Positions 34,781 through 45,714 are shown, counted from the first letter of the stretch. The stretch: DNA of 64,000 nucleotides from Thinopyrum elongatum (GCA_011799875.1 CM022299.1:30097996-30161995), one strand, 5' to 3'. A program made the numbers and translations. The notes: generated by a model from the letters alone, not told the origin.

Positions 34781-36110
34781 TTGCCTTGGAGTTACTAGAG
34801 CTGATTCAGGTGACCTGAGCCAGGGGTTAAGTCATACAAAACTATCCAACTTCTTTGGTTACATCTATCGCCTCCGTCTGAAAAAACTTGTCCCAAGCTT
34901 GGTCCTCAAATGGATGTATCTAGCACTAACTTGGTAACATTTATGCTAGCTTATATATTTAGGGACAAGCTTTTCGGACGGAGGGAGTATGTATTTTCAA
35001 AGGTGACGACGATAATAATATGTGGATGAAGACATCGTTGATTCTTGTGTGCTTTGATTATAAAAAGACATGCTAGTATGCCCTGAGTCTGCCTTAGCCT
35101 AAATATATGAGCTAGCATAAATGTTTGATATGCACGGGAAACTAAGTAACCAAATATGATTACATTTATGTGGGTGACAATTGATTTACCTATAGTTGGC
35201 TATTGGCAAATGCATATGTGATTGGCATAGACTGTTAAGGTAAGCAGTTGCTCCTCTAGGATGTATTGGCACCCTTCATTAAGTAAATTAATGTGTGCTC
35301 CATGGCATTTATATAGTTTTATTCATAAAGGGGAGATAATGTTGGTTGCTCAGGATTTCTAGATGAATATCTTATAATAATGTTAGATCGATGTGTAATT
35401 AAGTCCTTGAATATGCATTTGTTGTAATCTGACAACAATGTTACATGATGTATAAATAAGTTCTGGATGTATGCATGAGTACTAGTGTAGCACTTGATAT
35501 TAAATATGCAGTAGCATATAAGACCAACCAAGCATTGAATTCATTAATTATCATGATCGTCTCAGGATAATTGAATATAGTTGCGATTTGCTCCAACAGT
35601 TCACATGTATAAATGTACAAGGCAAGAAATGTATACACATTTTCAGATTCGAGCGAGATGAGTTTCGTAAGACAACACCGTGGCATAGGTCATGGGGGGA
35701 AGAAAACAAGTACGTCGAGGCTTCAGAGGTATCAGGATAAATATTGCTTCGGTTCAGTCGTATAGAGGAGGTACTAGAATGACAACTGGAACAAACTTTG
35801 GCAAAGCAATTCGAGAATTAAAACTCGCTTGATGAATGCTACAATTGTGTGGGCCTACAACTCTCTAACAGACCGCTTGTGTACTGTCTTGAAGATGTGG
35901 CTAGAGCAGTAGGAGCCCCCGTCGCACCGGTGACAGGTGGAACTGTTTCGCCTAGCAGCCTGTTTTATCCTTCATGAGTTGTTGCGACGCAACAATTTGT
36001 ACAAGTTCATGCTTCAATTTATGCCCAAATCAGAAGAGTTTTCACCCGATCCACGACTAGGTAAATTGTCTCGTGGTGTATTAAAATATTTGCCCCTCTG
36101 CTACCTTCCG
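34780..36110 (+). repeat. S10 3'-flank module, copy 6
   Basis: It starts in the GTTACTAGAGCTGATTCAGG landmark (34790) and has GACGATAATAATATGTGGAT (about 35008), GAGCTAGCATAAATGTTTGA, CACATGTATAAATGTACAAG (about 35602) and GAGGCTTCAGAGGTATCAGG (about 35718). It continues through the extension at 35940-36110. A Stowaway MITE sits at 34868-34987. Confidence 0.7.
34868..34987. mobile_element. Stowaway-type MITE, about 120 bp
   Basis: CCTCCGTCTGAAAAAACTTG at the left pairs with CAAGCTTTTCGGACGGAGGGAG at the right, with TA on each side. The left terminus has diverged (TCGCCTCCGT instead of CTCCCTCCGT). In module copy 1 the target reads ATCTATCGCGGATGG without it. Confidence 0.78.
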
Positions 36111-37747
36111 TGCTACGCAGCCAATCATCCAAAATGAACTTAAGTTCAACACTACAGGACTGAAACCAAAACAAACTCTAACAAACACAGCATTACATCC
36201 AAGTCCAACCATGACAGCTCCAAATCAGCGCTTAGAACTATAAAAGAAGGCCCTTAATCCGCAGCCTCAACCCAAAGCCAATACGCCTGATCATCGGCCT
36301 CCAGCCTCTACTACCACTAAATCCAGAAGCAACATTACACAGCCAATAAGACCTAAGTGATTGAACAGAAGAAACGGAATTCCAAGTCATAGTCAGCATT
36401 ATGACGCCACATTTCCTAGACATGACACCAACATAGGTGCTGGCATAAGACAGTATGAGTCAGCTGACCACCAACCATCATAAACAAGACAACAGCCGGC
36501 GACAGCAGTAGCTCATCACCATGTCTCATGCTCATCCATCGGTTCCACATCCAATCAACCTTTTGCTACTTCAGTCAGTCTTCTTACCCAGCAATCTGGC
36601 AATCAAAGCAAACAGAACCGGAAGTTACATCAGCAATGGAACATTGTATATTACTGTAACATGCAGTTACATCAGCAATGCCACATATCCATGCTAGCTT
36701 TTGCATGATGGTGCAGGAAAGATGCATAACATTCACCTAAGATACCGAGTTCGTCGCTTTTTGAAGTCGCTACAAACTGATCCACGATCCAATAAGGCAC
36801 ACAGAAATCAAAACTAAAAACTAGGGACGCTGTCAATTTGTGTAAGCGATAACTTCCAGAGTTGCTGAAAAAAGACGCTTAGACTACATCTCTGCAATGA
36901 ACCACCCAACACAATTTTAGCCTTTCAGGTATTAAGAACCCATACTTCATTCTCTATGGTCAGAACTTCCAACCGAATTTGCATGTCTGCAGACTTTCAA
37001 GACATCAGCCATTTTTCCGCAAGACATGATGACATATCAAATGTCAGACCTAAGAATTAGAGGCTAACATGAACAAAAATGCAACAGTTGTTCTTTCTAG
37101 GATACTTAAGGGGAAGCAACAAAAAATGATCTCTAAGAGAGATTACAGTTTCCTGAAACTACGTACTGTTGTCCAAAACACAGTGTTACCAAAAAAACTT
37201 GTCAACACGATATTAAATTCACTTAACTAATCGACCGTTGTCTTATATAACTTTATAAGTTGCTTGAAAACTGAGACATAAGGTTAAATGCAAGTCACTA
37301 AAATGACTAGAAACTCTACAGTAACAATCAAAGACACCAGCAGTTTCATCCTGAATAATATTTTGACAGTCACAATACAATAACAGTAACCAACATAATA
37401 ATTGCAGGAGGATTAACAAGTCAGTACTGCAAAAAAACTGTGTATCTAAATACGGTGGAACCATATTTGAATAGAAGCATAAGAAATGAGTGCATAATCC
37501 ATCTCATGTCCCTTGGCCCTTGTTTCAGACTTTCAGTTGCCATGAATTCACAGGGCCTCACTACCTGCCCAAAATTACACTGGATATATGTCCAACCAAA
37601 CGTCCAACCTAGACTTAAAGTAATTAGGGAAGTAGGATGCTTCACATGAGTTATATAAAAATCTTCAATATATCATCACAATAAAACATAATAACACAGG
37701 CATAAGTAGAATGGTATACCGCATAAATGGGTTGATAACAGAAGGGT
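36111..37747. repeat. Direct-repeat segment A copy 2, conserved exon-like copy 3, and GeBP 3' flank
   Basis: 36134-36320 repeats 34496-34690. 36680-36820 on the minus strand reads VDQFVATSKSDELGILGECY then ASFLHHHAKA, the third copy of the unidentified conserved fragment. 36840-37060 matches 22820-23060. 37060-37747 carries no recognised feature apart from being the 3' flank of the GeBP gene, with short A/T tracts. The 3' UTR and polyadenylation site were not fixed. Confidence 0.55.
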
Positions 37748-39298
37748 TTAGTTCAGCAATCCTATGAATATGTTGGTCACCTCCTTATTTATGTCAGCTC
37801 GGCGCATCTCCACCCTCAACTGAGATACTCTTTGCTTCTTGATCTTGGATTCTAAAGCACATGCCTTCTCGTCATCAATGAACTCAAATGCTCTCTTCAG
37901 TGTCTCCCCACATGGATGCTGGGTCTGGATGTCCTCCACATAAGAGGTAAGGTTGGGGTACAATTTCTCCAATTCATCAAACCCTTTGTGCATGCCTCTC
38001 ACATTAGCATCAGTGTCCATTTTCACTTCATGAGTTTCCCCTTCCTTCATAAACAGAGCAACGGGGCGACCATTTTGAGCGTCAGCCATAGCCTCTGGCG
38101 TGGGGCTCTCTACATCTCCATCCGCTTTCTCTTTGTCAGACTTTCCACCCTTGCTCCTCACCGAAGTGCCGCCATTTTGAGTGGTAGTATCCACGGTCTC
38201 CTTTGTAGTGCCAGTTTTTGCATTGCCTTCCAATTCCTCCTTGTGGGTTCCCCGCTTTCTACTCTTAGCAGGAGTATCAGCAGTGCTAGCCTTCTTTGAT
38301 GACCTGCCCTTGCCATCTTCGTCTACTTTCTCTTCTGTGGCCTGCTTTGCTGTACCACCCTTTGAATAGCCCTCTGTTTCGTCGGCGCTAGCTGTGGCCT
38401 CCTTTGCTGTACCACCCTTTGAATAGCCCTCTGTTTTCTCCTTGCTAGTCTGCCCCTTCTTCTTGCTCTTTAAGGAAGCAGCCTCATTTTGAGCCATGGT
38501 GGCTGCAGCGACCTGCTTTGCATTTTCTCCCCAGACTTGCTCGGAGAGCTTGAACTTGCGGAGGTCATCATCTTTCTCTGGCAGAGCGCCTGTGCTCACC
38601 GCTTTCTCATATCGCTGCCTGATATTTCGCACCTTCTCATACATTTCCGTCTTGGTGACGTTCTTCCTTTCGAGGGTGCCACCAACCGCAGCAATAAGCT
38701 CACGAGCGCCCGGCTGGGTGCCATTGGCCTTGACGTGGCGAACAAGAGCCTCCAGGATCTTGATCTCGTCCTCGGTTGTCCAGCGCCTGGGCTGTCCAGG
38801 CTTCTCAAGCTTGCTCCACGGTGCAGTCTTCTCCGGCTGGGCCTTGTGCTTCTTCTTACCCTCGCTGGAAGGACTGAGCTCGGAGAGTGCCTTCTCCGAC
38901 GCCCCAGCCTTAGCCTTCTTGGCCTTGCCGGAGGGAGAGGGCTCCGCCAAAGACTTACCCTTCTTCTTGTCCTTGGCCGGCGGGGTGGGCTCCTGCTCGT
39001 CGGATTCGAGCTTGGAAGCCGCAGCCGGCGGCGGGTTGGAGGAGGCGATCTGGCGCAGCTCGAAGGCCTCGGCGTCGATCTTCCCAGACTCGGAGGACTC
39101 CTCGTCGCTTCCATCCGACGAATCGGCGTCGGTCTCGGCGTCGTCGGCCGTGGCGGCGGAAGGGGGTTTGGGGGATTTTTGGGTTGCGGGGGTGGCTTCC
39201 GCCTCCTCCTCCTCCTCCCCCTCCTCCTCTTCGGCGGAAGACTCCTCCTCCGGAGGCGGAGGCGGCGGCGGCGACGGCTGGCGGCGCTTGCGGCCCAT
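37748..39298 (-). CDS. GeBP/Storekeeper-family (DUF573) transcription factor
   Basis: A single uninterrupted frame of 516 residues runs from ATG 39298 to TAA 37748. Residues 1-70 are low complexity: a Pro run, then Glu-rich and Ser/Asp-rich segments. 105-160 is Lys-rich with SPSGKAKKAK-type motifs, probably nuclear localisation. About 160-257 is the DUF573 DNA-binding region of plant GeBP/GPL proteins, with RRWTTEDEIKILEALVRHV and MYEKVRNIRQRYEKAV. A duplicated TEGYSKGGTAK motif lies at 289-299 and 308-318. The C-terminus (about 435-505, LEKLYPNL, ESKIKKQRVSQL) resembles the C-terminal region of Storekeeper-like proteins. Founding members regulate trichome genes (Arabidopsis GeBP) and patatin (potato Storekeeper); the role here is unknown. 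An upstream in-frame ATG at 39463 would add 55 unlikely residues. The chosen start follows an AAACCCTAG box and begins MGRKRRQ. Confidence 0.9.
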   Translation of the reverse strand: MGRKRRQPSPPPPPPPEEESSAEEEEGEEEEEAEATPATQKSPKPPSAATADDAETDADSSDGSDEESSESGKIDAEAFELRQIASSNPPPAAASKLESDEQEPTPPAKDKKKGKSLAEPSPSGKAKKAKAGASEKALSELSPSSEGKKKHKAQPEKTAPWSKLEKPGQPRRWTTEDEIKILEALVRHVKANGTQPGARELIAAVGGTLERKNVTKTEMYEKVRNIRQRYEKAVSTGALPEKDDDLRKFKLSEQVWGENAKQVAAATMAQNEAASLKSKKKGQTSKEKTEGYSKGGTAKEATASADETEGYSKGGTAKQATEEKVDEDGKGRSSKKASTADTPAKSRKRGTHKEELEGNAKTGTTKETVDTTTQNGGTSVRSKGGKSDKEKADGDVESPTPEAMADAQNGRPVALFMKEGETHEVKMDTDANVRGMHKGFDELEKLYPNLTSYVEDIQTQHPCGETLKRAFEFIDDEKACALESKIKKQRVSQLRVEMRRADINKEVTNIFIGLLN

Positions 39299-39530
39299 CC
39301 TCGCCGCTAGGGTTTCTGGGAGCGGGAACGGCGGAGAGGGAGGCGAGCAGTGCGGTGGGTGGGAAAGAGGAGACGGCAGCGACGCGGTGGCTGCGCTGTG
39401 AATTCGTTGGAGCAATGAGGGCATGAGCGGAATTTCGCGTAGGCCTACTGTTCCGAGGTTCAAGCGGCGATTGGCCCAATAACGCCTGCTCGCTCGCTTG
39501 CTTGCTCAACCATATATGTTCCAAAAAATG
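39299..39530 (-). promoter_or_regulatory. GeBP gene promoter and 5' UTR
   Basis: On the minus strand, AAACCCTAG (telo-box) lies about 12 bases before the ATG and TTATTGGGCCAAT, a site II-type TGGGCC core with an overlapping CCAAT, about 180 bp upstream. The text between is C/T-rich, as in grass 5' UTRs. Beyond 39530 the DNA turns into an AT-rich degenerate array. No TATA box was identified with confidence. Confidence 0.45.
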
Positions 39531-39790
39531 TATTTTTTTAGATTTGAAAGAAATCGTGAACTAGGAATAAGGTTCACTGATTAAAAGAATGTTTGCGATA
39601 TTTCATAGAAAATGTTCATAAATTTTTGAAACACCAATATAAAAAAATGCCCGGTGATTTATAAAACGTCACGATTTTTAAAAATGTCCGTGAATTTAAG
39701 AATTATCTATGAATTTTAAATATGTTCTTAATTTAAAGAAAACTTCATGAATTTATAAAATGGTTGCAAATTTGAAAATATGTTTGCGAT
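39530..39790. repeat. AT-rich degenerate array fragment
   Basis: Short repeated CATGAATTTAWRAAA and TGTTCATAAATTT motifs, of the same type as the arrays at 32420-32800. Confidence 0.5.
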
Positions 39791-39794
39791 ATTA

Positions 39795-39960
39795 AAATGC
39801 TCAGGAGATGCCTTCTCCGTCCCAACCTGAGCCTTCTTGGCCTTGCCCAATAGAGCGGACTCAAGCGTCGTCTTATCCACGCCAACCTTAGGCTTCTTCT
39901 TAGCGTTGCCGGACGGAGTGGGCTCAAGGTCTGCTTTCTCCTCACCAGTGGCGGACACAT
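39795..39960 (-). pseudogene. GeBP gene fragment (Lys-rich segment)
   Basis: On the minus strand the fragment encodes LEPTPSGNAKKKPKVGVDKT and then ALLGKAKKAQVGTEKASPE. This matches the SPSGKAKKAKAGASEKALSE region of the neighbouring GeBP protein (its residues about 118-145), and at DNA level CCTTCTTGGCCTTGCC is shared. Only this segment is present, in the same orientation and upstream of the gene. It appears to be a partial local duplication, itself possibly duplicated internally, with no DUF573 domain. Confidence 0.6.
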
Positions 39961-40150
39961 GACTCAGGGCGGGCGGGGGGAGGGAGGGGGCAAGCCTGGG
40001 GCCCGGGTCTTGGCCCAATCCTGGCTCCACCCCTACTCCTCGCAACCTTAGCCTTCTTATTGGTCAAAAAGTAGTCAAGTAAGCTATTCAAAACTTCAAA
40101 GTAAAATTTAAGCACGTAAAATATAAGACCCCACTTGATCCGTTAATAAA
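39961..40150. other. Intergenic DNA without recognised gene
   Basis: A GC-rich stretch (39965-40030) followed by AT-rich text. Nothing supportable was found. Confidence 0.3.
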
Positions 40151-40830
40151 TTTTTCTTACTATGTCGCTTGGTACTACTAAATATGAAGTAGCATAAGCA
40201 TATGGTGTCAAACTGTCAATCAAGCATTGAAACGCACACACGTACATGGGTTGTGATGTCATTGATTATCAGGATCATATCCCGATCATTGAATATATAT
40301 TTGATCCATTCGTTTCACATGTATAAATATACATGCTCAGAGCTGGATATGCATTTTGTGAACCTAGGCCATGCGAGACACCGCTATAGCTAGAGAAGGG
40401 GGGGACAAACAATATCCTTGTGGCTTGAGAGGTATCGGGAGAAATATTGTTGTATTAAACTTGCATAAGGGGGGCAATGCATTAAGCGTTTGAGCAAATA
40501 TCATGTATCATGGTTCAGAATCACAGGCCACTTCATTGCTAGTAGTCTGTAGACGATTGTATGTCTAAAACTCTTGGTCCAGTCACGGCATTAGGTCTAG
40601 TTCATTGTTATCAATTCCATGGCCAGCCGAGCAGTACGTACAATGAATCCCTTGTGCTGGATAGGCGCACGGGTCACGCACTCACAATTGAGTCATCTGT
40701 ACGGGCGTCAATGCTGGAGCTCGTTATTGAAGAAACTGCAGAGTTGATCTCTCGTACGTCGGCGTTTAGTACCCACAGCCTCCTCCGGCCGATGGCTCCA
40801 CAGCATTTTTTCCTCTATCGATTTTTCTGT
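40150..40830 (+). repeat. S10 3'-flank module, copy 7 (partial, diverged)
   Basis: Landmarks are TCACATGTATAAATATACATG (40316), GCGAGACACCGCTATAGCTA (40372), GGCTTGAGAGGTATCGGGAG (about 40422) and AATATTGTTGTATTAAAC. The following part (40500-40740: CCATGGCCAGCCGAGC, GCACGGGTCACGCACTC) matches 46800-46930 in layout, so copies 7 and 8 share an extension not seen in the others. Confidence 0.55.
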
Positions 40831-40888
40831 CCCACATCGGTCTTTTCAGTGAGAAAACAGTTCGACACGCCCCGAGCGACGCATCACA

Positions 40889-42081
40889 GTGTTGTTACAT
40901 CTCGTGGACAAATTTGAGAAGAGCCCGAAGAAAAAATGCCACGGATCCACGGTTGGCCGGTTATGCATTCCCTGCAATCGAGCTCTCGGCGACAAGATGC
41001 TCATGAAGGACTACTTCGCTGAGGTACCGGCATATCCGGCTCACCTATTTCGTAGGCGATACCGAATGCGTAGGTCTCTTTTCGTATGCATCGTTGAAGC
41101 TTGCGAGCAGAATTACCTTTTTTTCACTCGGCATAGGAATGCCGCCGGTTTGCTTGGCTTTAGTGCATATCAAAAAATATCAGCGCCGATGAGAGTGATT
41201 GCATATGGTGTTCCCGCCGACTACGCGGATGAATATCTTCACATTGGAGAAGATACCACCATCAAATGCGTCCGTGTCTTTGCGAAGACAATGATCCGAG
41301 GTTTTGGCCCGGAGTACCTTCGAGCTCCAAACAAGGAAGACACAAAGAAGCTCATGGCAATGAACGAAAAGAGGGGATGGACGGGCATACTAGGTAGTAT
41401 TGATTGCATGCATTGAAGGTGGAAGAGCTGCCCGGTGGAGCAGGGTAATACCCCGGCCACAAACGTAAACCCATTATTGTGCTTGAAGCCATGGGCTCAC
41501 ATGATTTATGGATTTGGCATTGTTTCATTGGTTTGTCGGGGTCTCTCAATAATACCAATGTTTGCAGCGATCTCATCTATTTGCTCAACTAGCTAGTGGC
41601 AAAACTCCGGCTTGCAACTATACCATCAGTGGCCATGACTATACCATGGGGTACTATCTTGCCGACGGTGTTTACACTTCATAGTCAACATTTGTGAAGA
41701 CCATTAGTGACCCCAAAACAAAGAAACACAAAAAATATACCGAAGCACAAGAAGCTTGCTGAAAGGATATTGAGAGGGCATTTGGTGTGTTGCAAGCTCG
41801 GTTTGCCATTGTTCGAGGTCCTGGTGGCTTCTGGGATAAAAAAATCCATCAGAAACATCATGACTGCTTGTGTAATTTTATACAATATGATCGTCGAGGA
41901 TGAGAGGGATTTGGATTTAGTTTTTTATTCTGACAATGTTGGTAGCTGTGTGAAGCCTACCAGGGACGTAGATGAGATCACTGCATTTCTTGACACGTAC
42001 CAAAAGATCGAGAACCGTGATTCACACAACCAACTCCAGCATGATCTTATTAAGCATCGTTGGCAACTCTACGGGGGATAG
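40889..42081 (+). pseudogene. PIF/Harbinger transposase pseudogene
   Basis: The first frame (40889-41413) contains YFAEVPAYPAHLFRRRYRMR, AYGVPADYADEYLHIGE, EYLRAPN and GSIDCMH, the conserved series of plant Harbinger transposases (DDE_Tnp_4 type), including the first catalytic Asp in GSID. TGA at 41414-41416 falls where the family has a Trp codon. After that, fragments in other frames correspond to downstream parts: HDLWIWHCF-like text near 41495, a degenerate central region near 41640-41680, and NIMTACVILYNMIVEDERD near 41855. Several frameshifts separate them, so it cannot make an active enzyme. No companion Myb-like gene is intact. Confidence 0.85.
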
Positions 42082-42294
42082 ATCCACATTTTTATTCATA
42101 TATATTTGTGTGAGATTTGAACAATTTGGTGTTGTAACAATTATTCGAATTTGAACATTTCTTGTAATGAAAATAATTGTTGTATTGTGAATTGCTTTTC
42201 AGACCATTTATACTCATATGTTTAATTAACTTATCTTATGATTTCATTCGGTTCACAATGTTGAAAAATCTAGAATTTACAAAGCTATGCAAAA

Positions 42295-42475
42295 ATTTGC
42301 GGTACCGCGAGCCCTCCGGCGTGGAACAGATCCCGTAAACGCGTTCCGAAAAACATTCGCAGGACGGGTTTACGGGATTTGTTCCCTCGGAGGGCTCGAG
42401 GTACCGTAATTTTTTACGGGCGCGGGTAAACAACTTTTGCGGGGTAGGCGTATACCAAACCTGCTAGAGATGCTC
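42295..42475. mobile_element. Harbinger-type 3' end with subterminal hairpin
   Basis: The segment ends CTGCTAGAGATGCTC followed by TTA, matching the terminal GAGCATCTCTAGCAG motif and 3 bp TTA/TAA target of grass Harbinger elements. Just inside, GGTACCGCGAGCCCTCCG (42301) pairs with CGGAGGGCTCGAGGTACC (42397), and GATCCCGTAAACGCG with GGGTTTACGGGATTT, forming a roughly 110 bp foldback. The matching 5' terminus was not found upstream of the transposase. Confidence 0.6.
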
Positions 42476-43090
42476 TTAGCCCCACATGCCCTCTCACTAA
42501 CTCGCTAAAAAGAAGCACCAAACTATTTCACTGATATAGTGCACATGGCTACAAGGCAAAAGACTCCCCACATACGTGATGATTGATTAACAGATAACAC
42601 AAATCACACCGCCATGAAGGGACCACCAAAATATCATATTATAAAAATAAAAAACACACTCAATCATCTCCCCCACGTGCCAAACCGAATAAATTCTTTT
42701 TTTATAATCCCAACAACACCAACGGCATAGCAAAGTGCCCAACCCTTCTAGCTGGGACATTATATTGAATACTCTAGTCTAGATTTAAAATAGTAATTGA
42801 CAATCTCGTAGAGTACCATACTATTTGAGTGACATGGCAAAAAAAATTAGTTGGCTATCCTTTAAAACACACCCCTTCAACCAAAGCCTATTTTTCCTCT
42901 CAGAAGATTAAGATTTAGTAAAAAAAGAGCTCCTCTCTAGCCCTGCTTTCATGGTGCAGCCACCGTGCGCCACTCACTTGGCCGCCCCGGCTGCCCCCAA
43001 ACCCTACCCCGCCACAGTCACGCCCCATTTATCCCCTAATCCAGGTCAATTTGCCCCGGCCCAACGCCTGCGAAGCTCACTGTCGTCCTC
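42476..43090. other. Unassigned DNA
   Basis: AT-rich with A tracts, then a short C-rich stretch at 42955-43040. No supported gene, TIR or module landmark. Confidence 0.3.
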
Positions 43091-43680
43091 GCTATGCTGC
43101 ATCGTCAGATCACTTACTACGTGATGTTGTCAGCCGAGCATCACAACAAACTCGCCACCAAGGAGTGCACACGGCCACCTACGCGGATCCAAGCTTGGAC
43201 GACGAGTCAATCTTGGAGGAGGACAACTAGTAGAAGGATGAGGTGGAGGAGATGGAGGAGGAGGCGGCCATTGGCGTTGCAGAGAAGCTCATTGCCATTG
43301 TCTTCAAGGTCACTGCTGCGGGAGAGGATGTCGTCACCGTTGTGGAGGAGTCCACACCGTGCTTGCCGACAAGGCCGAGTACCACGCAGCGGATGTGCAG
43401 CTTGAAGCTGAATGCATCACCAGACCACCGCTATGGTCGAGCTTCTCGCCAACCATGATGTCGTCGTCATGCACAACGCCATCTAGGAGTTTATCAAGGA
43501 TGAGTGTGTGGTGGATCGCAACCGCCACAATAAGCTCGTCGCCGATGCCGAGCATGAGCAAATGTTTGCCAAACTCGAAGGCGATGACTCCGAGGGCGAC
43601 ATGTCATGGATTTGCCCTGCTGCCAATGACCATGAGGTAGGCGGCTCCAACAATGCTCAAATCATTGGAGTCCAATGATA
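43091..43680 (+). pseudogene. Broken GC-rich coding remnant, function unknown
   Basis: Coding-like text is spread over several frames. The clearest part runs from ATG 43433 to TGA 43676, starting MVELLANHDVVVMHNAI, with an in-frame TAG at codon 18 and then EFIKDECVVDRNRHNKLVAD through GDDSEGDMSWICPAAN. A preceding segment (43235-43340) reads DEVEEMEEEAAIGVAEKLIA in another frame. Codon periodicity and acidic composition suggest a former gene, perhaps carried by a Harbinger-type element since GATATGCTCTTA, a similar terminus, lies at about 43967. I do not recognise the protein. Confidence 0.35.
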
Positions 43681-44115
43681 GAACTCTCCTTCGACGAGGA
43701 GTAAATCACCTCATTTTAGCTCGACCTAGTGGCAGTGTAGTGCAATCGCAATGTTTAGTTAACCTACTTTTGTGTTTAATGTGATGTTTATTGTCTAATT
43801 ATGCAATGAATCTACTCTAAATGTGTGTTTGGGATGAGTTTTTGGGCTAACTTGAGTTATTGATGATACGACTTCTAGGGAAAGGGCTAAAAGAAAATCA
43901 CTCAATTTTTAGGTGATTAATGGATAGGGAGAATTTTAGGAGATTAAAGGATAAAGGAAGGGCTTGATATGCTCTTAGCTTATAGTTGGTGTCTTACAGG
44001 AACATCACTCCCACATGGCCACACCGTAAAAACTTGCACACAATATCTACACGGTTTGGTACCGTCTCTTAATTGTTCATAGCAAATCAATATTCCTAAT
44101 ATGCACTTGTGTATC
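43681..44115. other. Unassigned DNA
   Basis: No gene. The stretch near 43940-43980 (GGGCTTGATATGCTCTTAGC) resembles a Harbinger-type terminus. Confidence 0.3.
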
Positions 44116-44129
44116 ACTCCAGAGTGCGT

Positions 44130-44418
44130 GGCGAATCAACCTATGTTGGTATCCCCTTCCCACCAGAGTTCAACTCCCAAACTTGACATTGGTGCTCGCA
44201 TTTTCCTGAATTTATTTTAGACCTTCCGGCGATGTGCGTTCAGTGAAAGAAGACGTTCCGATCGACTATCTGTGGTGACTTCGTCAATCTCAAGATGATG
44301 TGTCGGCTCAGTCTCTCGAAGGTGATCATAGAGGTAGGGTGTGTGTGCGCGCGCGCGTTCATAGGAATAAGTGTATGTGTGTATGTATGAGTACATGTGT
44401 TTGTATTATGTTAAAAAA
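44130..44418 (+). mobile_element. tRNA-type SINE, about 290 bp
   Basis: The body includes AGAGTTCAACTCCCAAACT, a fair match to a Pol III B box, followed by GGTGCTCGCATTTTCCTGAA, a TG/CG-rich 3' part and a short A tail. Flanks ACTCCAGAGTGCGT (44116-44129) and ACTCCAGTGCGT (44420-44431) form a target duplication with a small indel. The body text is one I recognise from a widespread grass SINE, name not assigned. Confidence 0.65.
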
Positions 44419-44631
44419 TACTCCAGTGCGTAGATGGATATGTTAGTGTCTAGCTTCGGTTTGTTGCTAATCTAATGGTTGTTAACTACAAGCCTAGATA
44501 CTATAATTTGGTAGCAGGTGATGTACAATATGTCTAAGTGGGATCTAATTTTGAAGCACTCGTCGAGGTAAAACCAATGAAAAATGTATCATCATTTGGA
44601 TTAGTGATTTGAGGTATCGATATTTTGAAAC

Positions 44632-45042
44632 TACTAGCTAGGTAACTTTTTTTTTAAAAGGAGGATATACCCTCGGCCTCTGCATTTGGAAAATGCATGC
44701 AGTCATATTATTAATTATTCACAAAGACCTTACAAAGTAATATATCAGTATGTCTGAAGCCACCATCTTGGCAACACACATGTCGCTACTCCTATCCCCT
44801 TGATGAAGGGATGCCAAATGTCCGAGCCTAATACCAAACAGACATCGCACCAAATCCTAACATCTAAAGCCGGATGCCCCAACCAAGCCACAATGCCGGA
44901 ACAGGGCCACACACCGGTCTGGGGCAGTCTCACAGGCTGCCGCCACCTCCAACCACTGATCCATCTCCAGAGCAGGTACAGACGCATCAACCTTGCTAGG
45001 CCTGCCATCGACGCCAATTAGGGCAGGTACTAGCTAGGTAAC
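44632..45042 (-). mobile_element. 5'-truncated LINE, 381 bp, with target duplication
   Basis: A T run at 44647 followed by GGAGGATATACCCTCGGCCT (reverse of the LINE 3' end also seen at 22570-22619) shows minus orientation. Target copies TACTAGCTAGGTAAC lie at 44632-44646 and 45028-45042, an exact 15 bp match. Insert 44647-45027. No intact reading frame. Confidence 0.88.
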
Positions 45043-45714
45043 TTGTGTCCCAATTAGAATTTCACATTAGTTATTAGTAAGCATCTTTCGAAACTCTCTC
45101 TTTCTCTCTTTATAAGGCCAATTTTGATTAACATTAAACAAAACTTTGACTAACAATTATCGTATTAGTATGTGTTTTATGTGAGGCAAAATCACAATGC
45201 CATGCAAACATCTTTTTAAATATGATGAACCTACTTTGATCCTTTTGATCTATACTTCTCTTCGTCGGCAACAGTTGTTATTCTGTTGCGCTGGTCCTAT
45301 GGGGCCTTAGCACGATGAATTCCTAGTTGTCTACTACAACAAGTATGGTCCGACTCCTGTGAGGGAAGGGTGATGACGGCGGCGCGCCTACGGCTCACTC
45401 CAGTACTTGTAGTCATCTCCATGTGGTCTACGGATATGGATGTAATTTTATTATTTATGTGTTTTTTATACTGCCATGGCATGATAAATAGATTAAAGTT
45501 TTTCTCGCAAAAAAAGAGGAACCTACCGATAAAATGGATTTTGTGTCATGCAAAGTACATATTAAGTGTAGTAATCGTTTGTTTAAAATCTCGTATTATC
45601 CAATCAAGAAAAGTCTTGTACTTCAGTTGAGAAAATAATACATGAAAGCATGATATATCTATCTCCCTTAACTTAAAACAATAATTCTTAGTTTGATCGA
45701 CAACTTTTAGCTAC
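45043..45714. mobile_element. Intergenic DNA with a likely retroposon 3' end
   Basis: 45240-45520 ends CATGGCATGATAAATAGATT, then AAAGTTTTTCTCGCAAAAAA, a 3' end typical of plant LINEs. No target duplication was found, so boundaries are uncertain. The rest holds nothing recognised. Confidence 0.4.

Noticed and set aside
38181..39426. Plus-strand frames of 273 and 301 codons
   Set aside because: They are antisense to the GeBP coding sequence and are Leu/Ser-rich shadows of its acidic and Lys-rich codons.
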